Positions 46,573 to 57,429 of a stretch of DNA of 64,000 nucleotides are shown piece after piece. The notes below the pieces were generated by a model, which ran no database searches, was not told the DNA's origin, and worked only from the letters and a program-made list of their open reading frames with translations. The DNA lies in assembly GCA_963794615.1 (NCBI GenBank), contig CAWCEP010000007.1, forward strand, positions 124,001 to 188,000. Direction: 5' to 3'. The translations under genes and the position numbers were made by a program. The stretch comes from Chersky-840 sp963794615. Its GTDB lineage: Bacteria > Actinomycetota > Acidimicrobiia > Acidimicrobiales > UBA8190. The first letter of the stretch is position 1. Each line of letters opens with the position of its first letter.

Positions 46573-47323
46573 CCGGCGTCGTCCACCTCCTCGCTTCGGA
46601 CATCAACGTCGGCACGCACGTCCAGCGCTACGGCCTCGACCTCGACACGATCTGGTCGACCGTGGCCGCCATGGTGATCGTCATGGCCATGGGTCTCTAC
46701 CTGCGTGCCAAGGCCACCAGCGCGGTCCCGGGGAAGCTCCAGTTGGCCTGGGAGATGGGTGTCCAAGCGGTCCAACAGCAGGTCCGCGGCACGATCGGCC
46801 CCCAGGGCGAGGCCATCGTGCCCCTGGCCGTGGCGCTGTTCGTGTTCATCCTCGTGGCCAACTGGTTCTCGGTCCTGGGCATCGGCTCGGAGATCGAGTG
46901 GATCGGTCCGCCGACGAGCGACATCAACATGACCCTGGCGCTGGCCTTCATCGTCATCATCCCCGTCCACATCGCCTCGATCCGCAACCGCGGTGTGGTC
47001 GGCTACGTCAAGCACTACGTGAGCCAGCCCTTCCCCAAGCCCCTCTTCCTCGTCAACATCTTCATCAACGGGGTGGAGGAGATCGCCAAGCCCCTCACCC
47101 TGGCGCTCCGACTCTTCGGCAACCTTCTGTCGGGGGGCTCATGCTCGCCCTGATCGCGGCGCTCGGGGTCTGGAGCATCTCGCACGTGCCCATCGGCGAC
47201 GTGGCCACGCTGATCCTCAACCCGGTATGGAAGCTCTTCGACCTTGCCATCGGCGCCATTCAGGCCTTCATCTTCGCCCTGCTCACGATCCTCTACTTCG
47301 ACACCGCCATGAGCGCCCACTAG
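46569..47323 (+). CDS. atpB: ATP synthase Fo subunit a (one frame break)
   Basis: Membrane stator subunit a, about 251 residues, forming the proton half-channels. The essential Arg is in KPLTLALRLFGNLLSGG, helices follow to the C-terminus (AFIFALLTILYFDTAMSAH). A G is missing from the G6 run at 47132-47137, which breaks the frame right after LLSGG; restoring it gives LMLALIAALGVWSI and the normal end. Since subunit a is needed for ATP synthase and the rest of the operon is intact, this is most likely a homopolymer error. ATG 46569 overlaps atpI by 4 bases. Confidence 0.95.
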
Positions 47324-47412
47324 CGGAAAGTTCCCACCACGCGGGATTTGGTCAAGCCGGACCCCGTCAACCCAGATCTTCCGATAACCACAGACCAAAA
47401 GGAGCATCACCA

Positions 47413-47685
47413 ATGTCAGATCCAGGGCTCGATCACGCAATCAGCCTCGCCGGCGCCATGGTCGGTGGCGGTTTGCTGATGGGCGGCGGAGCCGTCGGCG
47501 CGGCCATCGGAGACGGTCTCGCCGGCAGCCAGACCATCGCGGGCGTCGCCCGGCAACCCGAGGCGCAGGGTCGTCTCTTCACGATCATGTTCTTGACCGT
47601 GGGGCTCGTCGAGGCCATGTACTTCATCAACCTGGCCTTCACCGCCCTCTTCGTCTTCTCGCTCTACAAGAAGGGTGGGCCCTGA
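47413..47685 (+). CDS. atpE: ATP synthase Fo subunit c
   Basis: Ring subunit of 90 residues made of two helices joined by the polar loop ARQPEAQGR. The ion-binding Glu 67 is in LTVGLVEAMYFINL. The residue after Glu is Ala rather than the Ser/Thr of sodium-type rings, so proton coupling is likely. The N-terminal helix is glycine-rich (GAMVGGGLLMGGGAVGAAIG). ATG 47413 follows AAAAGGAG at a good distance, fitting the high expression the ring needs. Confidence 0.97.
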   Translation: MSDPGLDHAISLAGAMVGGGLLMGGGAVGAAIGDGLAGSQTIAGVARQPEAQGRLFTIMFLTVGLVEAMYFINLAFTALFVFSLYKKGGP

Positions 47686-47855
47686 TCACCACGTCGGGGT
47701 CCGGTCCTACGGGACAGGCGAAGGAAGTTCCGAACCCACCGGCAGGGTCAGCCGCTCGCGCTCGGTTGCCATGGGCGCGACCGGCTCGGGGCGATGACCG
47801 TGTTCCCCTCCTGGATGGCCACTGCAGCACCGAACCGAACCGAGGCTGAACGGAT

Positions 47856-48359
47856 ATGACAGCGAGTAGCAATTTCCTCATCCCCAACGCGACCCTCATC
47901 GTCGAGGTCGTCGCCTTCCTGATCGTGCTCGGCTTCCTCGCCAAGTACGTGCTGCCCGTCCTCAACAAGACCCTCGGGGAGCGTCAGCAACAGATCGCCG
48001 CCGCCCTCGAAGCGGCCGAGAGGTCGCGCGCCGAGGTGGCGGAGGCCGGCCACCAGCGCCAGGAGACACTCGACGAGGCCCGCCGACAGGCGCAGGAGAT
48101 CGTCGCCGCCGCCAACAAGGCGGCCGATCGCGTCAAGGCGCAGGCCGAGGAGCGGGGGCGAATCGAGTACGAACGACTCGTGTCCAGGGCAGAGGCCGAG
48201 ATCGCCGGGGCGCGCCAACGGGCCGTGGACGAGGTCAGCACCAAGGTCGGGGCGCTCGTGATCTCGGTGGCCCGCCAGGTCATCGGTCGGGAGATCGACG
48301 AGTCCACGCACCGGACGCTGATCGACGAGGCGGTCTCGGCGTTGCGGGCCTCGGGCTGA
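47856..48359 (+). CDS. atpF: ATP synthase Fo subunit b
   Basis: Peripheral stalk subunit of 167 residues. One N-terminal helix crosses the membrane (IVEVVAFLIVLGFLAKYVLP) and the rest is a long charged coiled coil (AAALEAAERSRAEVAEAGHQ onward) ending in AVSALRASG. The 170-base gap after atpE is large for this operon and holds no clear gene. ATG 47856 is used. atpH follows after 48 bases. Confidence 0.95.
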   Translation: MTASSNFLIPNATLIVEVVAFLIVLGFLAKYVLPVLNKTLGERQQQIAAALEAAERSRAEVAEAGHQRQETLDEARRQAQEIVAAANKAADRVKAQAEERGRIEYERLVSRAEAEIAGARQRAVDEVSTKVGALVISVARQVIGREIDESTHRTLIDEAVSALRASG

Positions 48360-48407
48360 GCAGCAACGAGCTGAGCAACAGAGACAGGGAAGAGGAGAGA
48401 GCAGAGC

Positions 48408-49329
48408 GTGAAGTTTTCGCTTCGGGGCTACACGACGGCACTGCTGGCCGACGTGGCTAGGGACCCGCTCGGCGCGCAGATCGCCGACGACGTCAACGCC
48501 ATCGCCCATCTCGTGTCTCGGACCAACGAGCTGGCGGTGGTGCTCACCGACTTCGCCGTGCCGACCTCCGCCCGGAAGGGGGTGCTCCAGGACCTGCTCG
48601 CCACGCGGGTCCACCCCCTCGCCCTGAAGGTCGTGCTGCGGGCCGTCGACACCGGGCGCGTCGAGGAGCTCCCCACGGTGATCCACGAGCTCTACGAGCT
48701 GGCCCGCCACTTGCACGACCTCCCCCCCGAGGAGCTGAGGGCGGAAGAGCCGATCGTGAGTCGCACCGCGTGGCGCGACTACGTGGCGGGTTACGCCGAT
48801 GCCGTTTTCGAAGACGTCCCCGAGACCTCGGAGCTCGAAGAGATCGAGGACGAGCTGTTCCGGTTCGCCCGCGTGGTCGAGTCGACCAACGTCGCTGCGC
48901 AGCGTGCTCGTCGGACACGACGGTGCCGCTCGAGAGCCGGGAGCAGATCCTCGACGAGCTGCTCCGAGGCAAGGTCCGGGCCGCCACCCTCCGACTCGTC
49001 AAGGTCACGATCCAGGGACGGGTGCGCGACCTCGCCGCTTCGCTCGACTGGCTCGCCGAGCACGCGGCACGGGCCAGAGGTTGGCGGGTGGCGCGGGTCT
49101 ACACAGGTCTCCCGATCGACGCTGACGAGCACCGGATCCTGTCCGAAGCCCTGGAGCGCCTCACCAGTCAACCGGTGGAGCTGCAGATCCTGGCTGCGCC
49201 CGACATTCTCGGCGGCGCCGTGATCCAGATCGGCGATCTTCTCGTCGATGCCAGCGCCGAGCGTCGTCTCGAACAACTGGAAGAAGACCTCCTCAAGCAT
49301 GAGGGGGCAACCCGAGGAGCACACACCTG

Positions 49330-49330
<1 letters not shown>
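48408..49330 (+). CDS. atpH: ATP synthase delta subunit, long actinobacterial form (two frame breaks)
   Basis: Stalk subunit of about 306 residues linking F1 to subunit b. It is longer than the 180-residue classical form because the OSCP-type helical part occurs twice: NELAVVLTDFAVPTSARKGV and NSLRSVLVDTTVPLESREQI align over about 60 residues. The C-terminal part is QILAAPDILGGAVIQIGDLL. Two extra G bases, at 48891 and 48913, break the frame within 25 bases; skipping both joins the parts. GTG 48408 follows AGAGGAGAG. The stop overlaps atpA (TGATG). Confidence 0.92.
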
Positions 49331-50853
<1,523 letters not shown>

Positions 50854-50856
50854 GCC

Positions 50857-51771
50857 GTGGCCGGTGGCCAGGAGAAGGTCCTGCGGCGGCGCATCCGCAC
50901 CGTCCAGTCCACCAAGAAGATCACGCGGGCCTTCGAGCTCATCGCCGCTTCCCAGATCGTGCGCGCCCAGAACCGCCTGACCGGGTTCCGGCCCTACCTG
51001 AAGGGCATCGCCGAGATCCTGGCCGAGGCCGCCGCTGACGCCGGGCACACGGCCGGCAGGGTGCTCGGAGTGCCCGAGTCGCCCCAGCGTGTCCTGGTGG
51101 TGGCCCTCGTCGCCGATCGGGGGTTGTGCGGTGCGTACAACGCCAATGTCCTTCGTCTCGCCGAGCGGACGGTGCGCGACTTCGAGGCATCGTCGGTGGA
51201 CAACGCGCTCATGAGCATCGGGCGAAAGGCGCAGTCCTACTTCCGATTCCGCCGCATCCCCCTCGAGCAGTCGTTCTCGGGCTTCTCGGACCGACCCACC
51301 TTCGAAGACGCCCGCCGCGTCGCCGAGGTGATCACGCCCTTGTTCCTCTCCGAGGAAGTCGACCAGGTCCTGATCGTCTCGACCCGGTTCGTGTCGGCCG
51401 GCACCCAGGTGGTGGAGACGCGCCAGCTCCTTCCCCTTCCCGAGCCGACCGGGCAGGAGGCTGGCGACGAGGGACCGACCCGACGCGAGGGGTACACGGA
51501 ATTCGAGCCCGAGTCTCCCGACCTCCTCGTGGAGCTGGTGCCGCGCTACGTCGAGGCGGCGCTGTTCGGCGCGTTGCTCGAGGCCGCCGCCAGCGAGCAC
51601 ACGGCCCGGCAGCGGGCCATGGCCGCCGCCACCGAGAATGCCGACGAGCTGGCCAAGACCCTCACCCGGGACATGAACCGCGCTCGGCAGGACGCCATCA
51701 CGACCGAGATCATGGAGATCGTCGGGGGAGCCGAGGCCCTGCGCCAGGCCGCCGCCGCCAAGACGGAATAG
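50857..51771 (+). CDS. atpG: ATP synthase F1 gamma subunit
   Basis: Central rotor subunit of 304 residues. The N-terminal helix starts LRRRIRTVQSTKKITRAFEL and the C-terminal helix has DELAKTLTRDMNRARQDAIT, TEIMEIVGGAEAL; together these form the rotor coiled coil. VALVADRGLCGAYNANVLRL is the conserved middle part. An acidic insert near residue 200 (PTGQEAGDEGPTRREG) resembles the short gamma insert of mycobacterial enzymes, linked there to limiting ATP hydrolysis. GTG 50857 lies 3 bases after atpA. Confidence 0.97.
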   Translation: MAGGQEKVLRRRIRTVQSTKKITRAFELIAASQIVRAQNRLTGFRPYLKGIAEILAEAAADAGHTAGRVLGVPESPQRVLVVALVADRGLCGAYNANVLRLAERTVRDFEASSVDNALMSIGRKAQSYFRFRRIPLEQSFSGFSDRPTFEDARRVAEVITPLFLSEEVDQVLIVSTRFVSAGTQVVETRQLLPLPEPTGQEAGDEGPTRREGYTEFEPESPDLLVELVPRYVEAALFGALLEAAASEHTARQRAMAAATENADELAKTLTRDMNRARQDAITTEIMEIVGGAEALRQAAAAKTE

Positions 51772-51785
51772 GAAGCTAGGAAATC

Positions 51786-53243
51786 ATGACAACCACACTC
51801 ACCGAACCCACTACCAGCGACAACGGAAACCGACCCGAGGGACGGGTGGTCGCCATCGCGGGGCCGGTCGTCGACGTCGAATTCCCTCCCCACGCGCTGC
51901 CCGAGATCAACATGGCCGTCGAGATGGACCTCGAGCTCGAAGGCAACAAGATCACCGTGACCGCCGAGGTGGCGCAGCAGATCGGCGAGGGACGGGTCCG
52001 CTGCATCTGCCTCAAGGCCACCGACGGCCTGCACCGGGGCACCCCGGTGCGGAACCTGGGTCGGGGCCTGGCCGTCCCGGTGGGAGACGCCACGCTCGGC
52101 CACGTCTTCAACGTGCTCGGCGAGGCACTCGACACCGATGACATCGGGGCCGTCGAGGACCGGTGGGAGATCCACCGCGACTCCCCGGCATTCGACCAGC
52201 TCGAGCCGCGTGCGCTCATGTTCGAGACCGGTATCAAGGTCATCGACCTGCTCGAGCCCTATGTCCAGGGCGGGAAGATCGGCTTGTTCGGAGGCGCGGG
52301 CGTCGGCAAGACCGTGCTCATCCAGGAGATGATCAACCGGGTGGCCCTCAACCACGGCGGTGTGTCGGTGTTCGCCGGGGTGGGCGAGCGCACTCGCGAG
52401 GGAACCGACCTCTGGCTCGAGATGCAGGAGTCGGGCGTCATCGAGAAGGCCGCCCTCGTCTACGGGCAGATGGACGAGCCCCCCGGGGTCCGGCTCCGGG
52501 TGGGGCTGGCCGCGCTCACCATGGCCGAGTACTTCCGGGACGTGAAGAACCAGGACGTGTTGCTGTTCATCGACAACATCTTCCGGTTCGTTCAGGCCGG
52601 TTCCGAGGTCTCGACCCTGCTCGGCCGCATGCCTTCGGCGGTGGGATACCAGCCCACCCTGGCCGACGAGATGGGCGAGCTCCAAGAGCGCATCACCTCG
52701 ACGCGGGGACACTCCATCACCTCGCTCCAGGCTGTGTACGTTCCCGCCGACGACTACACCGACCCGGCGCCATTCACGACGTTCACGCACCTCGATGCCA
52801 CCACGGAGCTCTCCCGGCAGATCGCCTCACTGGGGATCTATCCCGCTGTCGACCCCCTGGCGTCGACATCGAACATCCTGGCTCCCGAGATCGTCGGTGA
52901 CCGCCACTACGACGTGGCCCGCCGGGTCCAGGTCGTCCTGCAGCGATCGCGCGAGCTCGCCGACATCATCGCCATCCTGGGCCTCGACGAATTGTCCGAA
53001 GAGGACCGTCTCATCGTGAACCGGGCCCGCAAGATCCAGCGCTTCCTGTCGCAGCCCTTCAACGTCGGTGAGGTCTTCACCGGCCTCAAGGGTGTGACCG
53101 TGCCGATCGCCGAGACCGTCGAGTCGTTCGAGGTGCTGCTCAACGGCGATCTCGACGATGTGCCCGAGCAGGCGTTCCTGAACGTGGGCGGCGTCGAGTC
53201 CGTGCTCGAAAAGGCACGGACCCTCGAAGCCGGCAGCGAGTAG
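51786..53243 (+). CDS. atpD: ATP synthase F1 beta subunit
   Basis: Catalytic subunit, 485 residues. The P-loop is GLFGGAGVGKTVLIQEMI (about residue 168), the catalytic Glu follows in VGERTREGTDLW, and the DELSEED-like stretch is LDELSEEDRLIVNRARKIQR near residue 400. The N-terminal barrel has GRVVAIAGPVVDVEFPPHAL. The gene is intact and in order between atpG and atpC. Confidence 0.99.
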   Translation: MTTTLTEPTTSDNGNRPEGRVVAIAGPVVDVEFPPHALPEINMAVEMDLELEGNKITVTAEVAQQIGEGRVRCICLKATDGLHRGTPVRNLGRGLAVPVGDATLGHVFNVLGEALDTDDIGAVEDRWEIHRDSPAFDQLEPRALMFETGIKVIDLLEPYVQGGKIGLFGGAGVGKTVLIQEMINRVALNHGGVSVFAGVGERTREGTDLWLEMQESGVIEKAALVYGQMDEPPGVRLRVGLAALTMAEYFRDVKNQDVLLFIDNIFRFVQAGSEVSTLLGRMPSAVGYQPTLADEMGELQERITSTRGHSITSLQAVYVPADDYTDPAPFTTFTHLDATTELSRQIASLGIYPAVDPLASTSNILAPEIVGDRHYDVARRVQVVLQRSRELADIIAILGLDELSEEDRLIVNRARKIQRFLSQPFNVGEVFTGLKGVTVPIAETVESFEVLLNGDLDDVPEQAFLNVGGVESVLEKARTLEAGSE

Positions 53244-53254
53244 CCGCGTTCGCG

Positions 53255-53728
53255 ATGGCGACCTTCGAGGCCAGCCTGGTCACCCCGGAGCGGACCCTGC
53301 TCGAAGAGCAGGTGCAGATCGTCTTCATGCGCACCGACGGCGGGGACTCGGCGTACATGCCGGGTCACACGCCGCTGATCGGTGCCGTCGTCCCCGGCCT
53401 GGTCCGGTTCCAGCACGAAGACGGCACCGAAGCGCGTGCCGCCGTGCACGGCGGGTTCGTCCAGGTCGAAGGCGACCACGTCACCGTCCTGGCACCGATC
53501 GCCGAACTGGCCCAGGACATCGACGTCGACCGGGCCCGGCGCGCCCTCGACGCCGCCACCGAACGCGCCGCCGACCTCGCCGCGACAGCGTCGGGGCCCG
53601 GGTCCGGATCCGGAGACGGGGCCGAGGAGGCGCCGGTGGACCGGGAGCTGGTCGAGGCGGAGGCGGCTCGGCGCCGCGCCGAGGTCCGCCTCGAGGTGGC
53701 GGGGGCAGGCGACTCCCGAGGATCCTGA
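53255..53728 (+). CDS. atpC: ATP synthase F1 epsilon subunit
   Basis: Regulatory rotor subunit of 157 residues, the last gene of the atp operon. The beta-sandwich part is EASLVTPERTLLEEQVQIVF, YMPGHTPLIGAVVPGLVRF, AAVHGGFVQVEGDHVTVLAP; two C-terminal helices follow (VDRARRALDAATERAADLAA and ELVEAEAARRRAEVRLEVA). A flexible acidic linker of about 25 residues (GSGSGDGAEEAPVD) separates the helices and is longer than usual. It is convergent with the methyltransferase gene. Confidence 0.96.
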   Translation: MATFEASLVTPERTLLEEQVQIVFMRTDGGDSAYMPGHTPLIGAVVPGLVRFQHEDGTEARAAVHGGFVQVEGDHVTVLAPIAELAQDIDVDRARRALDAATERAADLAATASGPGSGSGDGAEEAPVDRELVEAEAARRRAEVRLEVAGAGDSRGS

Positions 53729-53752
53729 CGCGGCGAGGCGGGCGGGGACGGC

Positions 53753-54556
53753 TTACGGCCGGCGCGCCGAGACCCGGTGCCGGGCCGCGAACGGTGCGGT
53801 GAACCCCGGGTCCCCGAGCAGCTCGATCATGGCGTCGTAGCTCGAGTCGTCGACGGCGCGGCGGCCGACCGACGCCATGCGCGTGGCGTCGGTGACGATG
53901 GGTCGGATGGTGGCGAGGGTCTGGCTCCAGAACGCCGCCGCCGGCGTCGCCCCGGTGAGCAGGTCTTCGCGCACGTCGTCGTGGACGTCGGTGAAGCCGA
54001 CGGCGACGAGCCGGTCGGCCAGGGTGCGCGCCCAGGTCCACTGGGCCGCCAGCGGCACCATCACCTCCCGGAACGGCGCCGGAAGGTCCCCGTCGGAGGC
54101 GGCCCGCTGCGCGGGCGCACCGTCGGCCTCTTCGAAGAGGACCACGGCGCCGGGCGCCAGCGCCGGCACGAGGTGCTCCACCACGGTGTCGGGGTCTTCG
54201 ACGTGCATGAGCACCGACCGCGAGTGCACGAGATCGAAACACGACGACCCGAACGACATCGTCATGAGGTCACCCTCGACGACGGTGACGTTGGGCCGTG
54301 CCGCCAGGTCCCGGAGCAGGGTGGTGTCCCGGTCGATGGCGGTCACCGACCCGCGGTCGCCCACCGCGTCCGCCATCCACCGGGCCACCGAGCCGGCCCC
54401 CGCCCCCAGCTCAGCGCAACGCCAACCAGGTGCGACCCCCAGCCGCTCGAATTGCCTGATGGTGGAGGCGTCGTGCAGCGACTGCAGGGTCCCGAGGCGC
54501 GCCCCCTCCGCAGGATCGGCGTTGCGCAACGGGTACCGGCTCGGAGAAGTGGTCAC
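53753..54556 (-). CDS. SAM-dependent methyltransferase
   Basis: Class I methyltransferase of 267 residues. Motif I is CAELGAGAGSVARWMADAVG, the acidic end of strand 2 is TAIDRDTTLL, and motif III/IV is VVEGDLMTMSFGSSCFDLVH SRSVLMHVEDP (read as two adjoining stretches), followed by a post-motif LAPGAVVLFEEAD. The substrate is unknown. GTG 54556 lies 17 bases after the glpX stop, so it is probably in an operon with glpX. Confidence 0.88.
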   Translation of the reverse strand: MTTSPSRYPLRNADPAEGARLGTLQSLHDASTIRQFERLGVAPGWRCAELGAGAGSVARWMADAVGDRGSVTAIDRDTTLLRDLAARPNVTVVEGDLMTMSFGSSCFDLVHSRSVLMHVEDPDTVVEHLVPALAPGAVVLFEEADGAPAQRAASDGDLPAPFREVMVPLAAQWTWARTLADRLVAVGFTDVHDDVREDLLTGATPAAAFWSQTLATIRPIVTDATRMASVGRRAVDDSSYDAMIELLGDPGFTAPFAARHRVSARRP

Positions 54557-54573
54557 CCGCCGCCCCGCGGTCG

Positions 54574-55569
54574 TCAGCCGAATTCGATCTGGCTGTACTC
54601 GCGCAGCTTGTGCAGGGCGTGGCGGGCGCTCACGAAGCGAACCGTTCCCGACCGGGAACGCATCACGATCGACTGGGTGGTGACGCCGTAGTCGTTGTAG
54701 CGCACGCCCTGGAGCAGCTCGCCGTCGGTGACGGCGGTGGCGGCGAAGAAGCAGTTGTCGCCCTTGACGAGGTCGTCGGTGCTGAGCAGGGCATCGAGGT
54801 CGTACCCGGCCGCGATGGCGGCGCGCCGCTCGTCGTCGTCGCGGGTGAAGAGGCGGCCCTGGATCTCGCCCCCCATGCACTTGAGCGCCGCCGCCGCGAT
54901 CACCCCCTCGGGCGTGCCGCCGATGCCGTACAGGACGTCGACGCCCGAGTCGGGCCACGCCACCGAGATGGCCCCGGCCACGTCGCCGTCGGAGATCAGC
55001 TTGATGCGGGCGCCACTGGCCCGGACCTCTTCGATGAGGTCGTGGTGGCGGGGTCGGTCGAGGATGACCACGGTGACGTCACGCACGGACTTGCCCGAGC
55101 GCCTTCGCCACCGCCTCGAGGTTCTCGGTCGGGGGGCGGCGCACGTCGACGGACCCGGCCGCCTTGGGCCCACCGCCAACTTCTCCATGTAGACGCAGGG
55201 TCCCGGGTTGAACATCGTTCCCCGGTCCGAGACGGCGATGACCGCCAGGGCGCCCCCGCGCCCGAGCGACGTCAGGTTCGTCCCGTCGATCGGGTCGACG
55301 GCGATGTCGGTCGCGGGGGGCGAGCCGTCGCCGATGTGCTCACCGTTGTAGAGCATGGGCGCATGGTCCTTCTCGCCCTCGCCGATCACCACCACGCCGT
55401 CCATGGTCACCGACTGGAGCACCACGCGCATGGCCTGGACGGCCGCCCCGTCCGCGCCTTCCTTGTCGCCGCGGCCCATCCACCGGCCCGCGGCCATCGC
55501 CGCCGCCTCCGTGACGCGGACGAGCTCCATGGCCAGGTTGCGATCGGGTGCGCGGGGGTTGGGCGCCAC
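54574..55569 (-). CDS. glpX: Class II fructose-1,6-bisphosphatase (compensating frame breaks)
   Basis: Gluconeogenic phosphatase, 331 residues, metal dependent. Marks are GEGEKDHAPMLYNGEHIGDG, the metal-binding DIAVDPIDGTNLTSLGRGGA, and GIGGTPEGVIAAAALKCMGG. A missing base in the CCC run (minus strand) at 55166-55168 and an extra one in GGG at 55094-55096 shift a 24-residue stretch; correcting both gives KAAGSVDVRRPPTENLEAVA, in line with the family. The length is unchanged. GTG 55569 has TAGGGT 6 bases upstream, so the message is probably leaderless. It is divergent from the acyl-CoA mutase gene. Confidence 0.95.
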   Translation of the reverse strand: MAPNPRAPDRNLAMELVRVTEAAAMAAGRWMGRGDKEGADGAAVQAMRVVLQSVTMDGVVVIGEGEKDHAPMLYNGEHIGDGSPPATDIAVDPIDGTNLTSLGRGGALAVIAVSDRGTMFNPGPCVYMEKLAVGPRRPGPSTCAAPRPRTSRRWRRRSGKSVRDVTVVILDRPRHHDLIEEVRASGARIKLISDGDVAGAISVAWPDSGVDVLYGIGGTPEGVIAAAALKCMGGEIQGRLFTRDDDERRAAIAAGYDLDALLSTDDLVKGDNCFFAATAVTDGELLQGVRYNDYGVTTQSIVMRSRSGTVRFVSARHALHKLREYSQIEFG

Positions 55570-55575
55570 GTCCCG

Positions 55576-55581
55576 ACCCTA
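55576..55581 (-). promoter_or_regulatory. -10 box of a probable leaderless glpX transcript
   Basis: On the minus strand TAGGGT ends 6 bases before the GTG at 55569. Confidence 0.6.
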
Positions 55582-55713
55582 ACGCGCTCCGTCCGCCGCG
55601 GCGGCCCACGCCCGGCTCCGACCCGCCGTGCGGCCGTTCCGGGCGGCTGCCGGCCGAAGGACCGGGAGCGGGGTGGGAACCGTCACAATCCGAGAATGCC
55701 GGAGGGGGACCGT

Positions 55714-55719
55714 TAGGCT
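55714..55719 (+). promoter_or_regulatory. -10 box of a probable leaderless acyl-CoA mutase transcript
   Basis: TAGGCT ends 7 bases before ATG 55727. A long cobalamin riboswitch leader is therefore unlikely. Confidence 0.6.
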
Positions 55720-55726
55720 GGATCCC

Positions 55727-57415
55727 ATGGACACCCCGCCCCACGAGGGCCTCGACGAGGGCCGAACGCGGTGGCAGGAGGCCTACGACTCCTCGACCCT
55801 GCAGGACGCCGATTTCGAGACCATGTCGGGCATCGGCCTCGAGCCCGTCTACGGCCCCGCCGATTGGCCCGAGGACCAGGTGGCCGAGCGCCTGGGCTGG
55901 CCCGGTCGTCCTCCTTACACCCGGGGCCCGTACGCGTCGATGTACCGCTCGAAGCTGTGGACGATGCGCCTGTTCGCCGGATTCGGCACCGCCGAGGACA
56001 CCAACGTGCGCTTCCGCGAGCTCCTGCGGGCCGGCAGCGGTGGGCTGTCGGTCGCGTTCGACCTCCCCACGCTCATGGGCCGCGACTCCGACGATCCGCT
56101 CACCGAGGGTGAGGTGGGACGCTGCGGGGTGGCCGTCGACACCCTGGCCGATGCCGAGGACCTCTTCGCCGGGATCGACCTGGGGTCGGTCACGACGTCG
56201 ATGACGATCAACTCGCCCGCCGCCGATCCTCATGGCCATGTACGTGGCGGCCGCCGAGCAGTCGGGCGTGGCCCGGCGCCGGCTCGGGGGGACGCTGCAG
56301 AACGACATCCTGAAGGAGTACCAGGCCCAGAAGGAGTACATCTTCCCGCCGCGTCCGTCGATGCGGCTCGTCGTCGACGTGGTCCGGTTCTGCGCGGCGG
56401 AGATGCCCAAGTTCCATCCCGTGTCGGTGTCGGGCTACCACATCCGCGAGGCCGGTTCGACGGCCGCCCAGGAGCTGGCCTTCACCCTCGCCAACGGGTT
56501 CGCCTACGTCGAGGCGGTGACGGCCGCCGGCCTGCCCGTCGACGAGTTCGCGCCCCGGCTGAGCTTCTTCTTCAACGCCCATCTCGACTTCTTCGAGGAG
56601 ATCGCCAAGTACCGGGCCGCCCGCCGCATCTGGGCGCGCTGGATGGCCAACCGGTACCGGGCCACCTCGCCGCGGTCGTTGCAGCTGCGCTTCCACACCC
56701 AGACGGCGGGGGTGTCGCTCACGGCCCAGCAGCCCGAGGTCAACATCGTCCGCACCGCCATCGAGGCCCTGGCCGGGCGTGCTCGGCGGGACCCAGAGCC
56801 TGCACACCAACTCGATGGACGAGGTCCTGGCCCTGCCCACCGAGAAGGCGGCCCGGATCGCCCTGCGCACCCAGCAGGTCATCGCCCACGAGACCGGCGT
56901 CACCAACGTGTCGGACCCCCTCGGGGGATCGTGGTTCGTGGAGTCGCTCACCGACGAGATCGAACGCCAGGCCGAGGCGGTCTTCGCCCGGCTCGACGAG
57001 TGGGGCGAGGGCTCGATGCTCGAAGGCGTCCTGCACGGGATCGAGAACAACTGGTTCCAGGGCGAGATCGCCGACGCCGCCTACGTGTTCCAGCGCAAGG
57101 TGGCCACCGGCCGCCGCGTCGTGGTGGGCGGTGAACGCCTTCACCGAGGGGAGCGAGGAGCCCGCCCCCCCACGCTGCACATCGGGCCCGAGGTGGACGA
57201 AGCCCAACGCAAGCGGCTGTCGGCGGTGCGGCAACGACGCGACCAGCGGGCAGGTCGACGCCAAGCTGGCCGCGGTGGCGGCCGACGCCGCGGTCGCCGA
57301 GGTGAACCTCATGCCCGCCATCCTCGACGCCGTGCGGGCCTACGCCACGGTGGGCGAGATCGTGGGGGCCCTGGGATCGGTCTTCGGTCGCTGGGCCGAG
57401 AACCCGGTCGTCTGA
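55727..57415 (+). CDS. Cobalamin-dependent acyl-CoA mutase, large subunit (five frame breaks)
   Basis: Catalytic subunit of about 561 residues of the methylmalonyl-/isobutyryl-type mutases. Marks are RGPYASMYRSKLWTMRLFAG, FGTAEDTNVRFRELL, SVAFDLPTLMGRDSDDPLTE, GTLQNDILKEYQAQKEYIFP, and GGTQSLHTNSMDEVLALPT. The protein ends with NLMPAILDAVRAYATVGEIV and lacks a B12-binding domain, so it needs a separate small subunit, not seen in this window. Breaks: extra bases at 56225, about 56775, 57130 and 57244, and a missing C in the C7 run at 57165-57171. The substrate (methylmalonyl, isobutyryl, 2-hydroxyisobutyryl or other) cannot be fixed. meaB lies two genes downstream. Confidence 0.9.
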   Translation: MDTPPHEGLDEGRTRWQEAYDSSTLQDADFETMSGIGLEPVYGPADWPEDQVAERLGWPGRPPYTRGPYASMYRSKLWTMRLFAGFGTAEDTNVRFRELLRAGSGGLSVAFDLPTLMGRDSDDPLTEGEVGRCGVAVDTLADAEDLFAGIDLGSVTTSMTINSPAADPHGHVRGGRRAVGRGPAPARGDAAERHPEGVPGPEGVHLPAASVDAARRRRGPVLRGGDAQVPSRVGVGLPHPRGRFDGRPGAGLHPRQRVRLRRGGDGRRPARRRVRAPAELLLQRPSRLLRGDRQVPGRPPHLGALDGQPVPGHLAAVVAAALPHPDGGGVAHGPAARGQHRPHRHRGPGRACSAGPRACTPTRWTRSWPCPPRRRPGSPCAPSRSSPTRPASPTCRTPSGDRGSWSRSPTRSNARPRRSSPGSTSGARARCSKASCTGSRTTGSRARSPTPPTCSSARWPPAAASWWAVNAFTEGSEEPAPPRCTSGPRWTKPNASGCRRCGNDATSGQVDAKLAAVAADAAVAEVNLMPAILDAVRAYATVGEIVGALGSVFGRWAENPVV

Positions 57416-57429
57416 TCAGGTCGGGATCG

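Noticed and set aside
55570..55726. Cobalamin riboswitch before the acyl-CoA mutase gene
   Set aside because: The gap is only 157 bases, no B12-box-like sequence was recognised, and a -10 box lies 7 bases from the start codon.
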